A DNA stretch of 64,000 bases, from contig NC_031769.1 of the NCBI RefSeq assembly GCF_001522545.3, forward strand, positions 13,573,327 through 13,637,326. The letters are read 5' to 3'. The notes below the pieces were generated by a model, which saw nothing but the letters and a program-made list of their open reading frames with translations, made no database searches and was not told the DNA's origin. Within the stretch, counting starts at the first letter, position 1. Each line of letters starts with the position of its first letter. The translations under genes and the position numbers were made by a program. Below, in pieces: positions 59,501 to 64,000 of the stretch. Source of the DNA: Parus major. Taxonomy: Eukaryota > Chordata > Aves > Passeriformes > Paridae.

Positions 59501-62500
59501 CGTGTGTTGGGCTTGATTCTTCTAGGACAAATTCCCCAGCTGTGATGATGTTTTCTTACCCAGAAGTATCTGTAAGGAGAAGGTGTCTCTCTTCACTCTT
59601 CACCTTTATTGTTGATTTACAATATTGCACTTTGTTTAAGACAGCATTTCTTACTGCTTGTTTTGTTAATTTAAAAAATCCACTGCCGACATCAAGTGGC
59701 TTTAATTTTTAAAAAAAGTATAAATTAAAAAATCCCCATAAATTAAGGCACCATTTCCAACAAGTAATACTAATAAAATCACCACTAACTTGTCACTAGC
59801 TGATGATTAAAAGAGGGGACAGATTAATAATCTGCCTAAAGCAATGCAGCATCAAGAGTCATATTCACATCTTGCACTGAAGTACTCTGTTCCATCCTGC
59901 AATTGTATCTCATTGAGTCTAGCCAACAGGAAACCAACTATTGGAAGAGGAATCTGTATTTCTGGCTCAGTAATAATGATTTCAAGTTTGTTCTGCCTAT
60001 CAGTGTTACGAGAATGCTTTCCTTTGTTCCTCATGCTGGCACAATTACCTAAAGTTACTTTGCTCCTGTTACCTGGTATAATCTGCACTTGTGAGCACCC
60101 TGTGCCCAATGATAAAAGCAACTAGACTGAAACCTTCCTGAGCAAAGAGTAAGAGCCAGGTTTACCCAGCAGTGTAAAGTGGCTCCACTGAGGTAGAGAA
60201 CAAATGAAAGCCAATCACTGGACAGCAACACTCATGCAGCCTCAGGGTATCTTGTGCTTGTTTCTGTTCCAATGGTATTTACAGTCACTGTGCCAACAAT
60301 GCACAGAGGTCTCTTATTTTCACTTTTGCCTATCTATAATGTTTGATCCAATGCTCACTAAAGCAAATGGAAAACTTTCTGTTGGTTTCAGTGGGGTTTG
60401 GCTCTCAAAGTGCTTGTGCATATTGGAATTGTTTAACCCACAGTCTGCAAACCATCCGCAGGCTGCTAGCATAATTTATCTAGGTCATGGCCTGCCCAAA
60501 CTTCCCTCTTCCCCTGGGAAAATGTTCCCTCCACTTCATGTGATTCCCATGATTTGGGAAGAGGGCAGCCAGGAGCAGGTAGGCTGGGTGGCTACAGAGG
60601 AAGACGTGCCTGCCTGGCTTCCCACTTTTTCAGGATGTCTGGTTCTGTCTTATTCTACTCTGCAAAGTGTGCAAAGTCAGACACATAAGCAGGAGCCTAT
60701 TAAAATCATGCATGTAGCAGCAAGCACACAGTAGCCCTGTGAATAGCCTCTTTTCCATTAAATAAGTTATGTTCCCCTGTCTGCTGGAAGAGTTAGGACC
60801 CACATGATCATAGTCAAAATATCACGTACCCAGGCCATAGAGACAGTGTGCTGGGTTAGTCTGCGGTCAGAGGGAAGGAGGTGTGTGGCTTATGCTGCTC
60901 CTGCTCCAACCAACTTTTCATTCCTTCATAATGTAAAATTCTCCCTGGGTTGCAGCCCAGGTCTTTGAGGACGCAAAACCACTTGCTGAATGTCATGAAG
61001 AAAGCAAGTTGCTATGCTAAAAAGCTGGCAGGAGTTCAAACCCAGTCAAAAAGTTTAGAGCAGAATGAAAACACAGCACACAAAAATCATGTAAGCAGCT
61101 CTTTTTGTCTGCTGCAAATAGCGTGCATTGGGGCAAGTTTTCTCTATCATACAACAATTTAATTTTTTTTAAGAAAAGAAGAAAAAAGTGAAAGAGCATT
61201 TTCTTGAAGGGAGACCACCTGGTGAGAACATAGCTGTGGCTGTTAGCTTTGGCAGCACTTAAGAGAGGTCAGTATTCAGCAGCCTGAGCTTGTTGGGAGT
61301 CTCTGCTCAGTCTGATCACTGACCAAGGACACGCAGTAGGGAAATCAAGGGTTTGAAGGGGTTTGTAAAGGTCTGACCTGTTTTGCTGTCTCTGGAGTAA
61401 CTCTCTCTAACAAAGGTACACTATGTCAGCCTAACCCTGCAAAGAGCAGTTTACAGATACCTTCAACAAATTAGGGGTATTAGCCCAGTTAAATTAATTA
61501 AAGCAATGCTAACATGCACAGACTGCTTCTGAGGCTTGGCTAACTAGCTCAAAGCGAGCTCGTGGTTTTATGCAGCTCAGACATACTTTCACAGGGCTGC
61601 GTGGGACTTCATCACTGTCACACACTGAGCACTTCTTCTGTCTTCCAGTGCTAACACTTGCTGTCTTGTGCCAACACTAGCTAGTCCCTCTATGAAAACA
61701 CTTGGTTGCACATTTTGCAGCTTCTGTAAGCCATGTTCTTGGCTTAGTCTCCAGAGGCTGCAATCCTCCATGTCTCTCTCCTGACGTGTCAACCTCCTGT
61801 TGATTTTTACTTCTCCAGTTCCCTTCAATGCCTACTTCTTGCTTCTTTATGCCAGGCACTTCAAAAGATTCAGTTTCCTTCCACTTTACGCTGTTTTCTC
61901 CCTCAGCTGGGGAACATACAGGCTCCCAATACATTACTCTGGACTCTCCCATCTCCTCTTCATACTGTTTTGGTTACATTTGCCTCAGTTATAATTCTCA
62001 TGCCCTTTCCTACCCTGTATCATAGGTTCAGTTTGGCCCCACTTCCCCTTCTTATTTTCTTGCTTGCTGGCATAGTTTTGTTCATGTTTTAGGTCAAATG
62101 ATACCTAAATCAAGCCTTGGAGTTCTGGCCAGGCTAGCCCTTATCACAAAAGTGAGCATTTATTTGGCCCAAATTTGCTGAGAAATTTAGCTTTTTCAAG
62201 TGAGTTTTCTCTCTTGAGCAGAGGGGTGATTCTAACCAGAGAGAGATCAGCCAGTCCCAGAGGTTTGTCAAGGTGGGCGGCACTACAAACTGACTCCTGA
62301 GGACACCAGGCACATGGATACTGAATGAGGGCATTCTTTGATGTGCAGCTCTAGGTTTTGTACACCCAGAAAATACAAATTCCCTTCTGCAGCTGATTGT
62401 GTTTTGCTATAGCTGGTGAATAGGCTCTTGGTTCTCTCCTCTTTTCCTCCTTCTCCTGTGGAGTGTCTTGAAGGCACATCTCAAAGTTTTAGTGGTGCTT

Positions 62501-64000
62501 TAATGGAAATGAGATAACCAGCCCGTGTAATGGGCAGTTTCCTGGCAGATTCTCTTTTCTTAAATGTACTATCTGAGTTTAATGAGTTGAAACTCACAAC
62601 TATAATTAGCAAAATGCTCAAGATACTATTCTCTGAACTTAATTGAATTTAATTTACAGTCTGAACAAATACATTTACATGTTGAAGCAAATGTTTTGCC
62701 TTTATTTTAAAGTATTCATCTCTTCTTATCTTCCAGACCTTAGCGAGGCAAAAGTTCACTCATTAAGCTTTGTGGTACTAGGACATCTGACTTTAGTTGG
62801 CTTGAATACTGAATTTGTGAAACTTGATCCCTGAACGTATCATAAAAGAACTTAAGCTCTTCTAATGGAAAAAATGTTATCAGCTTTTAAATGTATGTGC
62901 TTAAGCCTAAAAGGAATGCTGTGTAGTATTAGCATGGCAACCTGCAAATTCACCAAAAAAAAAAAAATTAAAAAAATAGAAGGACTTAACAGTAATTAAG
63001 CTGTGGACAGTGTTTGAAAAAGCAGGGTTTTGCTGGATTTAAAAATTAATTAATTTATTTTTATTTATTTCAGATTAATTTCTAATAATTTTGCTGTGGA
63101 AGGCTCTGTTACTCTAAATTTTGTCATTTTTACTCTGTCACTATGGGATTCTATTGAGAGAATTTTTTTAAGAGATATCTATATAAGAAACAGGACATTT
63201 TGGTATGGGATTTCCTAGTGTTGCAGTTAGCCAAGAATATCATGTTTTACAGATCCAAGCACCTTGAGCAGAAATTCTTTGCCAACCAGAAGTCACAAAA
63301 CCAAGGGCAGAAATCAGTAGGAGGAGACCAGGCACCTGACTGTCTGCAGTGTTACTCCTCAGAGCCCATTAAGGTAAATAAAGGTCCCTTCTGTTCTGGA
63401 CTTGGAGAGTGAATTCAGCAGCAGTTGGGGACTTACACTGAATCAACCAGAAGCCAACTATTCATCAGCATATGAAGTGTTGGAAAGCTATAGATGGCAA
63501 TATCCTGAAGTAGCAGGTGCAGGGGCTGGAGTTAGACTAAGTAGAATAAGATGGAAGAGGTGAGAAAAACATCAGCTTGTGAGCAACAAAACAGCTCACA
63601 GTGCAGGCTAGCAGAGAAGCTGGCACTGAATGGGTTCTCTGCTGTCCTCCCCATGCTCCTGTATCAGTATTTTTAGAAAGAGACTGCTTCTTGGGAAAAC
63701 AAATTAGAGAGAAGTGAGTGCAAAAGCTAGATAGCTATGTGGTCACAGATGTGAAAAGACAACTAGAAGACAGGTTTTACTCTCAGATGTTCCAATATCA
63801 TCCTGCTTTGGCAAACAGAAAATTGTGATCTAAGCTGAACAGTGAAGGCTACCAAAGCTGTAAATGGAGTCTTACAGCTTCTCCTTACAATAAACAGGCT
63901 ACTAGACATCAAAGATCATTGGGCCTTATTTCTTGCCGTCTTTGGGTCTCAGCTAGAAAAGTGTCTCTGTCCTCTTCCTGAGTGCCATGGGTAAAAATAT
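56513..64000. other. 7.5-kb stretch without a confident gene
   Basis: The longest frame is 60204-60734 plus (176 codons). It has no domain and a length expected about once by chance in this much sequence. A weak minus-strand exon candidate lies at 57449-57503 (acceptor TTCTTCTACAG, donor GTAAGA). Short A-rich tracts occur at 62953-62980 and 61161-61190. I recognise no CR1, LTR or SINE. Confidence 0.5.

Noticed and set aside
60204..60734. 176-codon plus-strand frame
   Set aside because: With roughly six thousand stop-bounded segments in six frames, about one of this length is expected by chance. No domain, start context or splice logic supports it.

Overview
This window is vertebrate nuclear DNA, almost certainly from a bird. 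The evidence is three copies of the avian-type CR1 LINE, two of them ending in the tandem ATTCTGTG/ATTCTAT 3' terminus, and one ERVL-type LTR whose 3' half I recognise from bird genomes. The sequence is mostly AT-rich and CpG-poor. It has long stretches without repeats, many microsatellites and two assembly gaps that both begin inside microsatellites. I see no prokaryotic features, tRNA, rRNA or CRISPR array, and no protein-coding gene that I can name. Nearly all open frames of 60-180 codons fit chance in 64 kb read in six frames, or follow from low stop-codon density in GC-rich patches.

Layout. 1-2.1 kb: AT-rich sequence with a candidate minus-strand terminal coding exon (1668-1840). 2.16-3.0 kb: an isolated GC- and CpG-rich island open on both strands. 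3.6-4.4 kb: remnant of an old LINE. 5.84-5.92 kb: a second candidate minus-strand exon whose phase fits the first. 6-18 kb: mostly featureless, with a CA repeat and a CR1 3' end at 10.3-10.7 kb. 18.7-20.6 kb: poly-T and a 420-bp purine-rich tract. 22-30.3 kb: inverted repeats, a 53-bp direct repeat and a poly-T. 32.1-32.8 kb: further candidate minus-strand exons. 34.1-34.7 kb: ERVL-type LTR. 35.0-35.3 kb: T/G-rich low-complexity DNA. 37.0-37.9 kb: TTTC repeat running into a 775-base gap. 38.25-38.75 kb: CR1 3' end. 41-53 kb: sparse, with one double palindrome and a GGA repeat. 53.9-55.05 kb: a minus-strand CR1 that joins its 3' end directly to ORF2 endonuclease sequence, with the reverse transcriptase missing. 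56.2-56.5 kb: CTTG repeat and a 290-base gap. 56.5-64 kb: no confident feature.

How it fits together. The most useful hypothesis is that much of the window is introns of one minus-strand gene. A set of short minus-strand segments with good splice signals and compatible phases runs from about 57.5 kb down to a possible last exon and poly(A) signal near 1.6 kb. I found them by eye and chose frames for openness, so part of the phase agreement is built in, and I recognise no domain. The alternative, which the sequence alone cannot exclude, is that the window is non-coding intron or intergenic DNA.
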